DNA of 64,000 nt from Brasenia schreberi (Eukaryota > Streptophyta > Magnoliopsida > Nymphaeales > Cabombaceae): the NCBI GenBank assembly GCA_036023115.1, contig JAYKKT010000089.1, positions 9,019,501-9,083,500 of the forward strand. The letters run 5' to 3'. The position numbers and the translations under genes are program-made. This document shows, piece by piece, positions 34,701 to 45,556 of this stretch. Position 1 is the first letter of the stretch. The number at the start of each line of letters is the position of its first letter. The notes beneath the pieces are model-generated. The model had not been told where the DNA came from, did not search any database, and saw only the letters and a program-made list of their open reading frames with translations.

Positions 34701-37132
34701 CTTGAACGGCATATCCAACCTTCCTTTCATGACCATACATTTAAAGATTGTAGTACATGGGCATGAAAACGGGCATCATAATGGGCACCTGCTTCATCCT
34801 CTTTGTTTAATACTTGGAGGTACCAACATTTACAACTTTAGCCAATGCTTTAACTATCAAACAGGCAATTTCCGGTTTTGATTATGTCTAGGTTTTCTGG
34901 ATATCCAAAATGTGCCTGCATATCCCAACCTACTCTTTGGGAGCAGTATGATAATCTTCATTGCCAAAAGGGTGCTTCTGTGTTTCAATGTCCATGTTGA
35001 TGTCGTTTATCTGTTCTCAAATACAAACATGCTAGTAAATCATACGGAAAACAGCCTCTTAAAATCAGAAAAGGGCAAAAGGAGACCAACAGGTGCATTC
35101 ATCAATTCTGCTCAGAGTTTTCGACCAAAAGAGGAACTGCAGATGCTGTTAGAAAAGCAACGATGTCAAGTTGCTGTTCATGAGAATTTGATTCCCCACC
35201 TGAGTTCCGATTGAACCAGTAGATCCCACGATGGAGATAGGTTTTGGACCATCCCATTTTTTCTTTCTCTCTTCGGGGAATGCTCGTCCAGGCCAGGCAG
35301 GAGGGGGTGGCTTGACTGCGCAATGAACTCTTGTGCTGAACTCCATGACTTTTCTCTTGAAGCCAATGCCTCCACCTTTAAATGAAGGGGAAAAAACAGA
35401 ATCTGGTAAGAATCATGTCTCCCGCTCAAGACATAAAACAAATAAGTCAAAAGAATCAATCCTCATCTCTATTCACAGCATCGATCTAAAGTTTCTTAAT
35501 GAACTTCTTAGAATATAAAACCTAAGCGTGTGTCAAGAATCCGGACGAACTAGAGAATAACTGAAAACGTGATTGTGCTCAACAAATTCAGAAGCATCTG
35601 AAGAACGCAAGATATATTGTGCTCAAGAAATTCAGGAGCATTTGCATAATGCAAGATATAACTACCTCAATGGTCTATAACATAAGGATATTCTTAAGAA
35701 CAAAAAATGTGTAAGTATATTTGAAGGAAAATATTTGTGTCCAGCGCAGTGAAATGTACTCTAGTGTCAAATAGATAATGGTTTGAATATTCTTAAGGAG
35801 TAAGGGAGCAAATGTTCTCAAAAATCCCCATAACCAGAAATCCTTTATTTATACACAATTTCTTCCGATTTCATGAGGTGAAAAGGCAAGACCCTTGACT
35901 TTTTAAGTTACTAATAAAATCTGATTTAATTCAAAAACTAAGTGTGGATAGTAAGCTTTCAATTTTTCAAGGATTTTCCGAAATGGAGATACTCCTGTAC
36001 CGTTGTTCGCCAAAAGATCAAAATGTAAACAATCTTTTTTCACTACTACCTTGTAGTGTGGCGGATCCAGAAATTTGTATGGGGTGGGACGAATATGCCA
36101 TGAGGCTGTTTAAGGTGGGGCGAACTATACATCACGGTTACAGATTCGACCACAAGATATAGTGTTTTACATTCATTTTTTGAATTTTGGGTGAGAGGTT
36201 GGCTCAATGCAGATCCGCCACTGCTTGCGAGTATCTGTTTCATTGGCTTTGCTTCGAACTATAGGTGACAAAGAAGTCCAAATCTCTTTCTTGTACATTA
36301 ACCTGGTACACAACTCATTTCAAATCTCAATGCACCACACAAATACCAAATCAACATAATTCTCATAAGAAACATTTTCGTATTATCTCTTTGAAATTAC
36401 ACATGCACGAAACTCCTCCTACTCTTGGGTCACACTTTAGCCAACATGTCCAACCATAGACATCAGTGGCGGATCTAGAAACTCTTTTGGGGTGGGGCGA
36501 ATAGCCCCTTGAATGGTTTCGGGTGGGATGAACTCTCACCACGGGCTATAGAATTTAAGTTGATTTTCGAAATTTCGGGTGGGGCAATGTTGATCCACCA
36601 CTGACCTTGTACTCGTTTATACGAGAAATAAAAGATTCTTGAGACTTTTAAGAACTATCTATAGTTCACACACGAGCAAGGGCGCTCATGCACACACGTT
36701 TGAACGGCTGCTGTTTCTAAAAAGTTCTGCTGTGATTTTAGAGCAGAAAGTCCAGAATAACGAAGACAGAAACAAAATCGCAACTAAAATTGAAGAACAA
36801 GTACGGTGAATCTAAATCATCAGATGTCAAAACAAATAGCCTGAAAATAAAAGGCAAATCCGCCATGAGAAAGAACCAGCAAGCCACGCGAAATCCTCAC
36901 GAACGCCCCCCGAACGAAACACACCGACAAAAGCACAAAATCTGGAAAATGTAATAATTTGGTCGAGTTCCGACTTCAACGGTCAGAAAACTCCCAAACT
37001 TCCGAAGTTCAGTAGCATCCTACCGGCTCTCTGAGAGATCGGTCTGGTGACATCACGAAAGGACCCGCCGGAGAATGAATCCAGGAATGACGATCGGCCT
37101 ACTTCACCGGAAATCTGTAGCCGGAGCGACAT
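31735..37132 (-). CDS. DXR: 1-deoxy-D-xylulose 5-phosphate reductoisomerase, twelve exons
   Basis: DXR converts 1-deoxy-D-xylulose 5-phosphate to 2-C-methyl-D-erythritol 4-phosphate with NADPH and a divalent metal, the committed step of the plastid MEP isoprenoid pathway. Minus-strand exons: 37132-37024, 35375-35200, 34334-34248, 34120-33995, 33882-33820, 33733-33584, 33399-33332, 33173-33062, 32950-32846, 32752-32631, 32443-32297, 31900-31735. They total 1,431 bases, 476 residues, all in phase, matching the usual plant length. The N-terminus ([19 protein letters not shown]) looks like a plastid transit peptide, followed by [15 protein letters not shown] motif GSTGSIG is at 87-93; metal ligands Asp229, Glu231 ([10 protein letters not shown]) and Glu300; substrate contacts His278, Ser291, Asn296 and Lys297. 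An in-frame ATG 66 bases upstream is disfavoured by family comparison. Intron 8 seems to start with GC. Intron 1 carries two MITEs, intron 11 a SINE. No disruption is seen; the enzyme should be active. Confidence 0.96.
32083..32250 (+). mobile_element. tRNA-derived SINE in DXR intron 11
   Basis: Head ttggttggttcaaatggttc (box A-like) then, about 45 bp later, ctgagttcgagcttgg (box B) on the plus strand, antisense to DXR. The core resembles plant SINE heads with cttaagcaag between the boxes. The 3' end is uncertain. It lies between exons 11 and 12 and does not touch the splice sites. Confidence 0.55.
36057..36223 (+). mobile_element. MITE (CAGTGGCGGATCTAG family) in DXR intron 1
   Basis: A 167-bp element with ends gtggcggatccagaaa and gcagatccgccactg, and the family's internal ggggtgggacgaat word. 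Flanks cttgtagt and cttgcgag are only partly alike, so the target-site duplication is worn or absent. Same orientation as the copy 240 bp away at 36464. Confidence 0.7.
36464..36603 (+). mobile_element. MITE (CAGTGGCGGATCTAG family) in DXR intron 1
   Basis: A 140-bp element with ends cagtggcggatctagaaa and gttgatccaccactg. It has the best preserved left terminus of the five copies and is used here to name the family. No target-site duplication is visible. Confidence 0.72.
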
Positions 37133-37292
37133 CTCTTCGATGCTCAACACAACCAAAGAATCAGCAAGCACGAAGAAGAAGAGCTTACACGGACACACAC
37201 AGAGACAGAGACAGAGAGGGAAAATATAAGGAAAAGAAAGGCGAGGATAAGCCGAGGACCGAATCCGTGAACCTAAGAGCGGAGAGGACGCA

Positions 37293-37299
37293 TTTTATA
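37293..37299 (-). promoter_or_regulatory. TATA box of DXR
   Basis: TATAAAA on the minus strand, about 160 bases before the DXR start codon, in a good position for a plant core promoter with a leader of roughly 130 bases. Confidence 0.65.
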
Positions 37300-37370
37300 C
37301 CGCATCTTCTCTCATCCAACCCGCACAGAATCCGTAATACGTTGTACAGTGTAACCAAACCTCAGCATGA

Positions 37371-37376
37371 CACGTG
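37371..37376. promoter_or_regulatory. G-box (CACGTG) upstream of DXR
   Basis: The palindrome CACGTG, in the context gacacgtgt, lies about 75 bp upstream of the TATA box. G-boxes bind bZIP and PIF-type bHLH factors; light and PIF control of DXR is known in plants, so a regulatory role is plausible but inferred. Confidence 0.5.
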
Positions 37377-37929
37377 TTTATTGGTGTGGGTCCACGCATA
37401 AAGAAACACGTATGGGCTCTTGTCAAGAAAAGGTACGGTGGGCTCGACTCAGCCATGATGAGCCACTGGCACGTTAAGCCACATGAGCTAGCGCGTTTTC
37501 TGGTTCGGCTTGGCTCATATAAGCTCACGTAGTTAAGCATGTCTATATGTGCTAGAAAACTATTCTAATCCAATTAATTGCATCCATTTTTCTATTGTAC
37601 CAAATGGAAATAAAATTATAACTTAATTTTTTAATAAAGTTGGAACTTTTCTCAAGAAATATGGTGTAAATTTTATATTTTTAATGTTGGCAAGTAGTTT
37701 ATAATAGGTATATAGTCAAAAGTCAAATACTTGATTAGATAAAAAACAAGTTGGTGTGATATCAATAAAAGTTTAAACCATAAAAACATTTCATACTTCA
37801 AAGAGTTGGATGAACTCTTGAATAATCAACGAGAAATTGAACAATCAATACTTTAAAGAGAGAGAGTTAGAAAGCAATATCAAATGATCTAGCTTTCATA
37901 TCTTAAAATGCTATTAAAAGTAATCCAGC
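37377..37929. other. Intergenic DNA upstream of DXR
   Basis: AT-rich sequence with no gene or clear transposon. It may contain further DXR promoter elements. Confidence 0.35.
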
Positions 37930-38075
37930 CAGTGATGGATCTACATTGAAGCAAGGTAGAACGGCCGCCTCACTTGAATTTGAGAAAACAAATGAAAAAG
38001 TTACTTCGCACGGTTGAGTCTATAGTTACTAATTATAGTTCGTCCCACCTTACAAAAAGTTCTAGATCCGTCATG
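37930..38075 (-). mobile_element. MITE (CAGTGGCGGATCTAG family)
   Basis: A 146-bp element with ends cagtgatggatctac and ttctagatccgtcatg. Flanking 8-mers aatccagc and tagtctgg are not clearly alike, although shifting one base gives taatccag against tagtctgg (five of eight). Confidence 0.6.
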
Positions 38076-39672
38076 TAGTCTGGTTAGCTCCATGGAAGCC
38101 CTAGCCAATTTCCAAGTTTATTCAGCTTTGTGTTATCTTTTTATAGGTTTACGAACCAAAAAAATAATTATAGAAATAATTTTATATATATACGATTGGT
38201 GAAATTAACTAACTTAAAGGGTGGTGAAGTTTTGAAAGGATCATCCCATACTAGTTCTCAATGTCTATATAATTATACATAATTTTTTGTTATAGATATA
38301 TATGGTAAGAGTATGTTTAACCGTGCCTGTTCTTTTTATTTGAAATAAATAAATAAGCTAATAGAACACGAGATCGAGTTGGGCGGGTAATAAATTCTTC
38401 GCTGAAACTCGTGGGAGAAAACTTGGTTTCGGTTTTGGTATCGGCGCGAGCAGCTCGTGTCATCTTATCTAACTTCAGCTTGTGTTTGGTTCGTGTTTCG
38501 GCTCGACTTAATTGAACTTACCAACCCAATACGAGCAATAATTGTGGCTGGAGTTTGGGCTCCTGTTCGTTGGGCTCGTTTGCAACCCGACACATGAGAC
38601 AGGTTCCACGTGTTGGTGCAGGTGGTTTCACGCAAACTGTCATTCGGCGTCTCACCGAGGCTAATTACGTGGGGGAGAGAAAGGCGAAGATTCACCTGTT
38701 AAAACTCTCTTTTTTTTCTTTGATCATTAAAAGCTTTATTCCCAGATTAGAAAGACTTTTGAATTTTATGATTCTTCTCCCTAGAAAACCACGGTGAAGT
38801 TGAATAATGCCAGATTACCCCTTGGATATTTTTTGATCGTATTCTACCTACCCCTGTTTCTTATCACATTAATTATTTAGCTTGCTCAAGCCTTATATAA
38901 TTTTAACTTCACTAAAATTGGAAATTAAACCACAGTAAAGTTGAAACATGACAAATTACACCTTGTACTTTTTATGTTAATATATGTATCACATATTTCT
39001 TATTCAATCAATTATTTACCTTATCTAAGGTTTATGATTTTTCATGATTTTTTGGGTAATTTCTTCGGTGACATGAGGACATGCCATCATGGCATCCATT
39101 CAAGTACTACTCTCATTGATGCTTAACTCTAGAGTTTTGATGGAACTAATGATGTGACCATGTTATGTATTGAATTTCATAAAACTAGTTATATTTTTTT
39201 GGAATTGAGAGACACTTGAGATGATTTGAAAATTCGAAGAGGTAGCAAAATGATAAAGTGGATAATTGAGTACCGTAAAAGAGGTAAATGAAGACCTCAA
39301 AAGTTTGAAAAGGAAACTTTTGAACACAAACTTGTTTCTTGTATAAAGTTAAATACTTTCATGATACAAAATATAATATAACAACTAGCCGGAGACCCAC
39401 ATGGCATAGGAGAAGGCATAGTTTTGGTCTGGTTTCTCAATTTGCACATTCTTAATTTGTATTGAATCGGCCAACTTGATTTATATTTGTAATGGGTAGA
39501 TTGATTGGCTGAAACCTACACACATATATATAAACTGGATCCTACCCATACTGATACTTACTCACCCATCGCTTTTGGTTTGGATAGTCTGAGTGTAATT
39601 TCAAAACTTTTAAGGAGCATTAAAAAGTATAAAGGATATTTTCCAATGAATGAGTAGGATCCTCTCTCTCTT
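38076..39672. other. Intergenic stretch without supported gene
   Basis: AT-rich DNA with a TATA-type run near 38190 and several short chance frames. No similarity was recognised. Confidence 0.4.
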
Positions 39673-39706
<34 letters not shown>

Positions 39707-39710
39707 GTTA
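39673..39710. repeat. (TA)n(TTG)n compound microsatellite
   Basis: A TA run followed directly by five TTG units. The (TTG)n part resembles RTE LINE tails, but no RTE sequence precedes it. Confidence 0.8.
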
Positions 39711-39913
39711 ATGTTTGAGACACCATCGAGTTAGGTGGAGCAACTTAAGTAAACCCAAGTTGATAAGCATTATGAGTTGAAGAAGAATTGTCTCCATGAC
39801 CCAAAATCATTTGATGGGGTTCTTATTTTTTTTCCTTATAAGGCACATCGGGTTAGAGTGGGACCTCTATTGGATACGGACTTTGGTAACTAGCTCAACC
39901 TTTGAGACACGGT

Positions 39914-40022
39914 TCTTTTTTTTTACAACGGGGAGACCAAAGTCGTATGCACACCCTGTCTATCAAACTTGTGACCTTCAACTCATGAACTGACCACCTA
40001 GTCTGGTGAGCTATATTGCTCT
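39914..40022 (-). mobile_element. SINE of the AGCAATAGCT family
   Basis: On the minus strand: agcaatatagctcaccaga (box A region), gtcacaagtttgatagac (box B-like) about 40 bp later, then gtgtgcatacgactttggtc and an A-run (a T-run at 39915-39923 on the plus strand). It shares its head and order with the elements at 41385, 42107 and, on the other strand, 8171. Confidence 0.55.
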
Positions 40023-41384
40023 TCGTGTCGGTCACTTACAATTTTGATTCAAGGAACTAGTTAGTTAAGTTGAGTCATGAACACAACTTCAACCCATTTA
40101 GTACAATACTTGACTCGAGAAGGAACGAAATGATGAGACTGATGACATAAAGTGTACAGGTTGAAAGACATACATGATAGTCGCGACAAGTCAATTAAAG
40201 CCATAAGGATAGTTGTGAAATATTTGCGTTTGCAACTTGGGGGGTGTTTGGAAATGACAAAATTTGAGTGCATTGTTATGAAATACATTTATCTTTGTAT
40301 ATAAGGGCATGTACTCGTCATTATTGGTGTACTGTTATACAGTTACTGTACATGCTCATTTAGGAAAGGAACAATATCACCTTTCACTTTTAACATACAT
40401 TATCTTCTTTTTCTTTAAAACGACAATTTTGTTTTCTAATATATTTTTATGAAAATTTTTGCCTTTACATGCCTTGGTGGCCCGTGGGCGGGGCCTATAA
40501 GGTTATTAGGGCAAGACATTTTAAATTGCATTACAGTGGGCCGGAAAGACAATGGGTAAACCCAGAGATGGTCCTCTATACGTGAAGCTCACGGGTGTGG
40601 TTGGTAGATTGGTTCGGGTCTGGGGCTCACGGTTCACAGATATGAACTGTCAGATGAGTCGCAATCTTCATATTGGCTCCCTAGTAAACCTCTAGCTGAA
40701 CAACCCTGTTTGAATATGTTCGTGACCAGCTCATCATCCTTGAATGAACTGTCAGATATGAACCAGACATGTTAGCTCAACTCGCTCGAAAAAAAAGACA
40801 AACCAAACTACTCGTTTATAAGTCGCTACGGAAACTAGGCCTCCTTTTTGCGGCATCGACATGGTAGCCGATCGTGTGCTTTCACTAATCACAAACAAAC
40901 ACATAATGTTAAGATTCTCAGTGGAGAAGATCTCATAAACAAACTAGTTTAGTCTAAAAGATACTTTCTTCTTTTGAGCAAATAAAATGAAAGCAATAGA
41001 AGCATCAATTTATGAAGTACTTCTTGATGTAAGAACCAAACTTTTAATGAAGTAAAGTTGCCAACTAGGTTACTTTTAGAAAGAGAACAGTGCTTTGAGA
41101 CTCTTAAGGGAGGCTGATGCAGTGGGAAGGTCCTCTCTTAGGAGGGGTTTTAGGCCCAAACTAATGCAAATCTTAGTTCCTAAGAACCAAGAGTGCGAAC
41201 GTCGAGCTTTTATGCTGTAAAGTCTCTTCCTTTTTGCGACAAATTCGAAGAATATATGTCATTTCCTTTTCATTTCCTGGAATATTTGTTATACCTTTTC
41301 AAGTGCAGTTTTTTTTTGCGACTATGACCCTTTTATTTTGTTTAAAGAGCAAAACCATGAGCTGAGGCACTTTTCCCCTTACTC
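40023..41384. other. Intergenic stretch without supported gene
   Basis: No gene recognised; only short chance frames and T-rich runs. Confidence 0.4.
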
Positions 41385-41475
41385 TTTTTTTTTGCAATGG
41401 AAAGGCTGAAGCCAAATGTACGCCCCCACGTGTCGAACTCATGACATTCAACTTCTAAGTTGATCTCTTAATAGA
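41385..41475 (-). mobile_element. SINE of the AGCAATAGCT family (worn 5' end)
   Basis: On the minus strand: gttgaatgtcatgagttcga (box B), then cacgtgggggcgtacatttg, gcttcagcctttcc and an A-run. The head is diverged (ctattaagagatcaactt). Confidence 0.5.
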
Positions 41476-41725
41476 TATGGCCGGTTTCGGATAAACTAGA
41501 ACCAGATTGAGACCAGTCCAGTTATGGTTCCAGTTCAAAATTCATTAAAAATTGAAATTAAAAAATAAAAAGAACTAAAGAACCTGAGATTTGGAGTCGT
41601 TGGTTTCAGTTCCATAGAAGGTGAGACCATAACCATCCCTATTCCAGGTTCAGGTTAACTGGTCTAGATTCTATATGGTTCTTGGCCCAATTTAGTTTTG
41701 GTTGAAACCGTGGCGTTTCACACCA
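41476..41725. repeat. GGAACC/GGTTC-rich degenerate repeat
   Basis: It opens atggccggtttcggataaac and contains gaaccag, ggttcc and ccaggttcagg words like the other members. Abuts the SINE at its left. Confidence 0.5.
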
Positions 41726-42106
41726 CCCAACGGTTTTCCCGAACACCAGATACGTTGCTTTTGTGCATTTTTTAATATTATAATCTCAAAAATCATCTAC
41801 GAGATTATGTTTAAATAATCTCATAGATAATATATGAGATTATTGATGTTTGTTAGGTGGGTGCTAGCTAACTAGGGGCTCAAAACCGGGTGCTATGTAT
41901 GGCAGAATGAAGAAGGTGCCAATGGGGTGCGCAGCATCAAGTATAAAGAATGAGCGTCCATCCCAAGTGAGACCAACATCAAGATTTCTACTGTTCATGA
42001 CCAAGCAGCTGATCATATGCTAGATGAGGGAATCTTATGATCATATGTGGTGAATATATGCCGAATTTTCTGAGTAATGATAAAACGTTATTGATGTCAC
42101 ACTCTT
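41726..42106. other. Intergenic stretch without supported gene
   Basis: Contains a local near-repeat of gagattat at 41799-41842, nothing else recognised. Confidence 0.35.
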
Positions 42107-42190
42107 TTACTTTTGGTACACCCCCTGGTGTGGAACTAATGACATTCAACTTTTGACTTGAGTGCTAACCAAGTCAGCTATTGCTCATTC
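42107..42190 (-). mobile_element. SINE of the AGCAATAGCT family
   Basis: On the minus strand: gagcaatagctgacttggtt (box A region), gttgaatgtcattagttcca (box B), then caccagggggtgtaccaaaag. The 5' head is the best preserved of the four copies. Confidence 0.55.
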
Positions 42191-43054
42191 TGCTGATGTC
42201 ACAGCTTTTTCTTTTTTGTTGTTATAAGAAAAGGCCTGATCGTGGATATATACGGGTCGGGACAACCGGACAAGCACCTGATCGTGGCATCTTATCCCAT
42301 ACCCCATCCGATCAATTTTTGGGGGTAATGGCAGGATGATTTTTCCTGCAATCGACCATATGATACAAATTAAAATCATGTAGAGAAAGAGAAAGGCCCT
42401 TTTGGCTGTTCTTTCGTGAGCCGTTTGAAGTCTAACCATTAAAAAAGAAGATTACTATCCACGCACCTTCTTTCTCATCGGATCTCTTTAACATGACGAT
42501 CAATATTTTATTCATTTATTTTTAGTGTGTTGACTTCTTCGCAACCGAACAACGCATAAATCTTATCAAAGAAAAAGAAAATCAACAATAAGAAAAAAAA
42601 GAAGAAAAGTAATAAGAATAAATAGAAAAAATATAAAAATATAAAAAACAAAAACAACGTTAAGTTCACAACTCAAAACACGTTCTCAACTTAAAACACG
42701 ACCGAAATATGTCTTCCCTCATTGAAAAGACATAAATAAACAATAAAAATATATCAAATCAATGAAATACCCATCAAATCACACAAACCCTCTTCAAATC
42801 ATTCCCCTTTTCTCTTTTTCTTATTTTTTTTCTTTTTCGATCAGATTTGAAGCACTATAAGATAGTGGATGGTTCACTATCGTAGATTGGATCGAGTTTC
42901 AAGTTGTGGGTCTCAAGAAATAGACGATCGATGGCAAAAGAAAACATGCAAAGAGAAATTTAGATGATAAAGGACATCGGCATAATTTTTGAATTTTTAG
43001 TAAGAGCAAAATAAGAATCATCGTAAAAAAGAGATGTATAGATGTAAAAAAAAA
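42191..43054. other. Intergenic stretch without supported gene
   Basis: Very A-rich between 42540 and 42660. No gene recognised. Confidence 0.4.
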
Positions 43055-43222
43055 ATTGTCCGTGTATCACTTGTTAAAAAAATATCTCCCCTAATCTTTT
43101 TTTGTCCCCCGAAAGGGATGCCAACACCCTTAAAAGGTGTGCGTGTATCACTTGTTAAAAAAGTATCATCTCCTCTAATCTTTTCTTGTCCCCCAAAAGG
43201 GATGCCAACACCCTGAAACGGT
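43055..43222. repeat. Tandem duplication of about 82 bp
   Basis: Two adjacent copies, each cgtgtatcacttgttaaaaa followed by tatct/tatcatct, ctaatctttt, tgtcccccgaaaggg or tgtcccccaaaaggg, and atgccaacaccct. The first runs from about 43060, the second from about 43141. Divergence is low, so the duplication is fairly young. Confidence 0.85.
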
Positions 43223-43801
43223 TTACAAATTTGTGACACTTCAAAACCCATCTTGACATAGTGCAAAATTCAGAAATAACCACATAACATGAAACTGATT
43301 TTGACATCTAGCTAGTATGGCACTGCCAGTGGTTGTTTGTCACCAAGCAGCAGGAACTTTAAGGAAATGCATCAAACTGAATGTTTCTCCCATTTACTTT
43401 CCTGTCAAATGGTGGAAGTCGTCTTTTTCTCCGCATGATTGTGGTTGGGCTTGAGAAACTGAATCCTGAGAGCTTCACCGATTCTCTGAAAATGCAATCT
43501 TCAGTAACAAAGAAAAGTTCAAATATGAAGGAACGTCAGAAAGTTATTCCTACGAACTGCAGTAGCAGAATGAATAGAAGGATGACCTTGAAGTGCTTAG
43601 CTTTGTTGTTGCTTGAACATAAACTTCTTTGTGATTAGCACACGATGTGCGCGTGTGGAAACAACCATACTAAAGTGTACATACTCAAAAGCAAATAAAA
43701 TTGCAACTTTAACATGTAGCAAACTGTTACAATGTCTTGTACCAATATATACTGTATGCCACCGCCCCCTTTGACCGAATTTTGCATCTTGAATGTCTCG
43801 T

Positions 43802-43881
<80 letters not shown>

Positions 43882-45094
43882 ATGGCAAAATGATGTTGTT
43901 TCCACATAAGAAACCTTAGCCGTAAATCAAGTTTCTTGCACAACTGGGGTCATATAGAGGGTGCAATACGACATCCTCCATGGTCGCTCATCCTATTTGA
44001 TGATGTGCATGTAACCGTAACATTTGCATAATTTGCAACTAAAATAATCTGCTTGTGTCCATTTTCTCAGCTACAGATATAAGTTCACTGTCAATGGGCA
44101 AATGAAGCATTCAACATCGTTGCTTAAGTGATGAGTGGGGAAATATCAATAATGTCATAACGATTGGATGCAACTGTTAATCCTTTCAGTCATTCTGCAA
44201 ATGCCAAAGGTATGTTAAATTGTAGCAAATCAAATATATAATCCTACATATGCAAGTTAATGCTCCTGAACTTTTATTAATGTTAGTTTTGGGACTTCCT
44301 GACGAGGTCTAAAGCAAAACATAACTGAAGATCATGAAGATCATAGGTTATATCTGATTCCTTCTTGTGCTTCACTGTGCAGGATCCTGCCGTTATAAAA
44401 GTGAGAGAACTAACACCAACAGAGGACGAGACATGTCTATTGGCATTGGCATCTAGGCGAATTGGTCTCTGCATATGCCCAATCAGATACACTCCCAAGT
44501 CACTGCAAGGTTCTCAGTGGCTGTCACTATCGCCTGAATCACATAAAGTATGCCTGGCTACTGTCGCAACACTGTAACTGTAAATTCCTGAAGTAAAGCT
44601 GTAGCTTCTGCCAACTTCTTCTTTAGACGAAAAAGCCAAATCCTATCTCGGATTTGGGTCCTGACTTGCATCAATGAGACACAAATTTGCTTTTTCTATC
44701 AGGATCCTACAAATATCAAGTGGCAGCTTATTATCATCTGTGTGTGTGACCTCGCAGTCCATTTGAGGTTTATTACATTATCAATGTTTACCTAAACTGA
44801 CTTCAGGCTGAGTTTGAGTTCTTTATTTTGAATTAATGCAAACTTTGATATGATACTCTCAAGAATGGCGAAGATCTCCTGCCACCAGTCTAGAAATTGC
44901 TAGCAGCATGATATGCCAAACAGTCCAAACCAGGAGCAAAACCAAAACGCTAAGCCACACTATATGGTCCAGAAACGAACACTAAAAACTTTTCCCACAT
45001 ACAGTAAAAGAATAGTGTCTATCACTAGTTTGACGTTAATAGCGCCTATCACTGAAGCTAAGATCAGAACGAGGTTCATTAAATATCAAAGTAG
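43223..45094. other. Host DNA left of Copia-1, no gene firmly supported
   Basis: Contains coding-looking but unidentified frames: 43381-43638 (+) and 44383-44577 (+, with DPAVIKVRELTPTEDET and LLALASRRIGLCI after a good splice acceptor at about 44382). The second could be a remnant exon. Neither resembles a family I know. The mirror flank to the right of Copia-1 starts at 54552. Confidence 0.3.
43806..43878. repeat. (GA)n microsatellite
   Basis: About 36 uninterrupted AG dinucleotides. Serine-leucine frames across it on either strand are artefacts of the repeat. Confidence 0.95.
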
Positions 45095-45099
45095 CAGAC

Positions 45100-45297
45100 T
45101 GTTAGAATAGACTTTATTAAGTTTGGTTGTTATATTAAATTGTTTTAAAGATCCTTTAAATAGGAGTCACTTATTAGGGCCATTGTAGTCTTTTCCTTTT
45201 ATGTAGCCGACCACACTAAGAGAAAAAAGAAAAGGAGTGGCTGAGCCGATTTTCTCCATTGTATCATCATTTCTTCTTCTTTGTTGTTTATTCAACA
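45100..45297 (+). repeat. 5' LTR of Copia-1
   Basis: A 198-bp LTR from TGTTAGAATAG to TATTCAACA. It matches the 262-bp LTR at 54285-54546 but lacks two segments that the other copy has (one with tgtaatgtatataaccctag). It is followed at once by tgttatcatagcagtatc, a worn primer-binding site for initiator tRNA-Met. Confidence 0.88.
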
Positions 45298-45556
45298 TGT
45301 TATCATAGCAGTATCCTGTGTTTTAGGTAGTGAGAAGCGTACGAGTCCAAAAATCTTTCTTCTTTGGGGTTAGGGTTTGTGTACAAACCCCCATTGTTGA
45401 AAAATCATGTGAAAATATGCCACAACACTGCTATATTCGTTAGAAATCAGAAAACTGATAAACATTCACTGCAAGGTGATACAAGACACATATCCCAAGG
45501 TGGAAGATTGTGCACAGGAATCTCGAGGCAGCCAGTGAAAACCCTAAAATTGGCCA

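Noticed and set aside
43597..43943. Serine-leucine or arginine-glutamate repeat proteins
   Set aside because: They are translations of the (GA)n microsatellite.
44383..44577. Protein-coding exon with RELTPTEDE
   Set aside because: It follows a good acceptor and reads well, but no neighbouring exon or family could be identified, so it is mentioned only as part of the flank.
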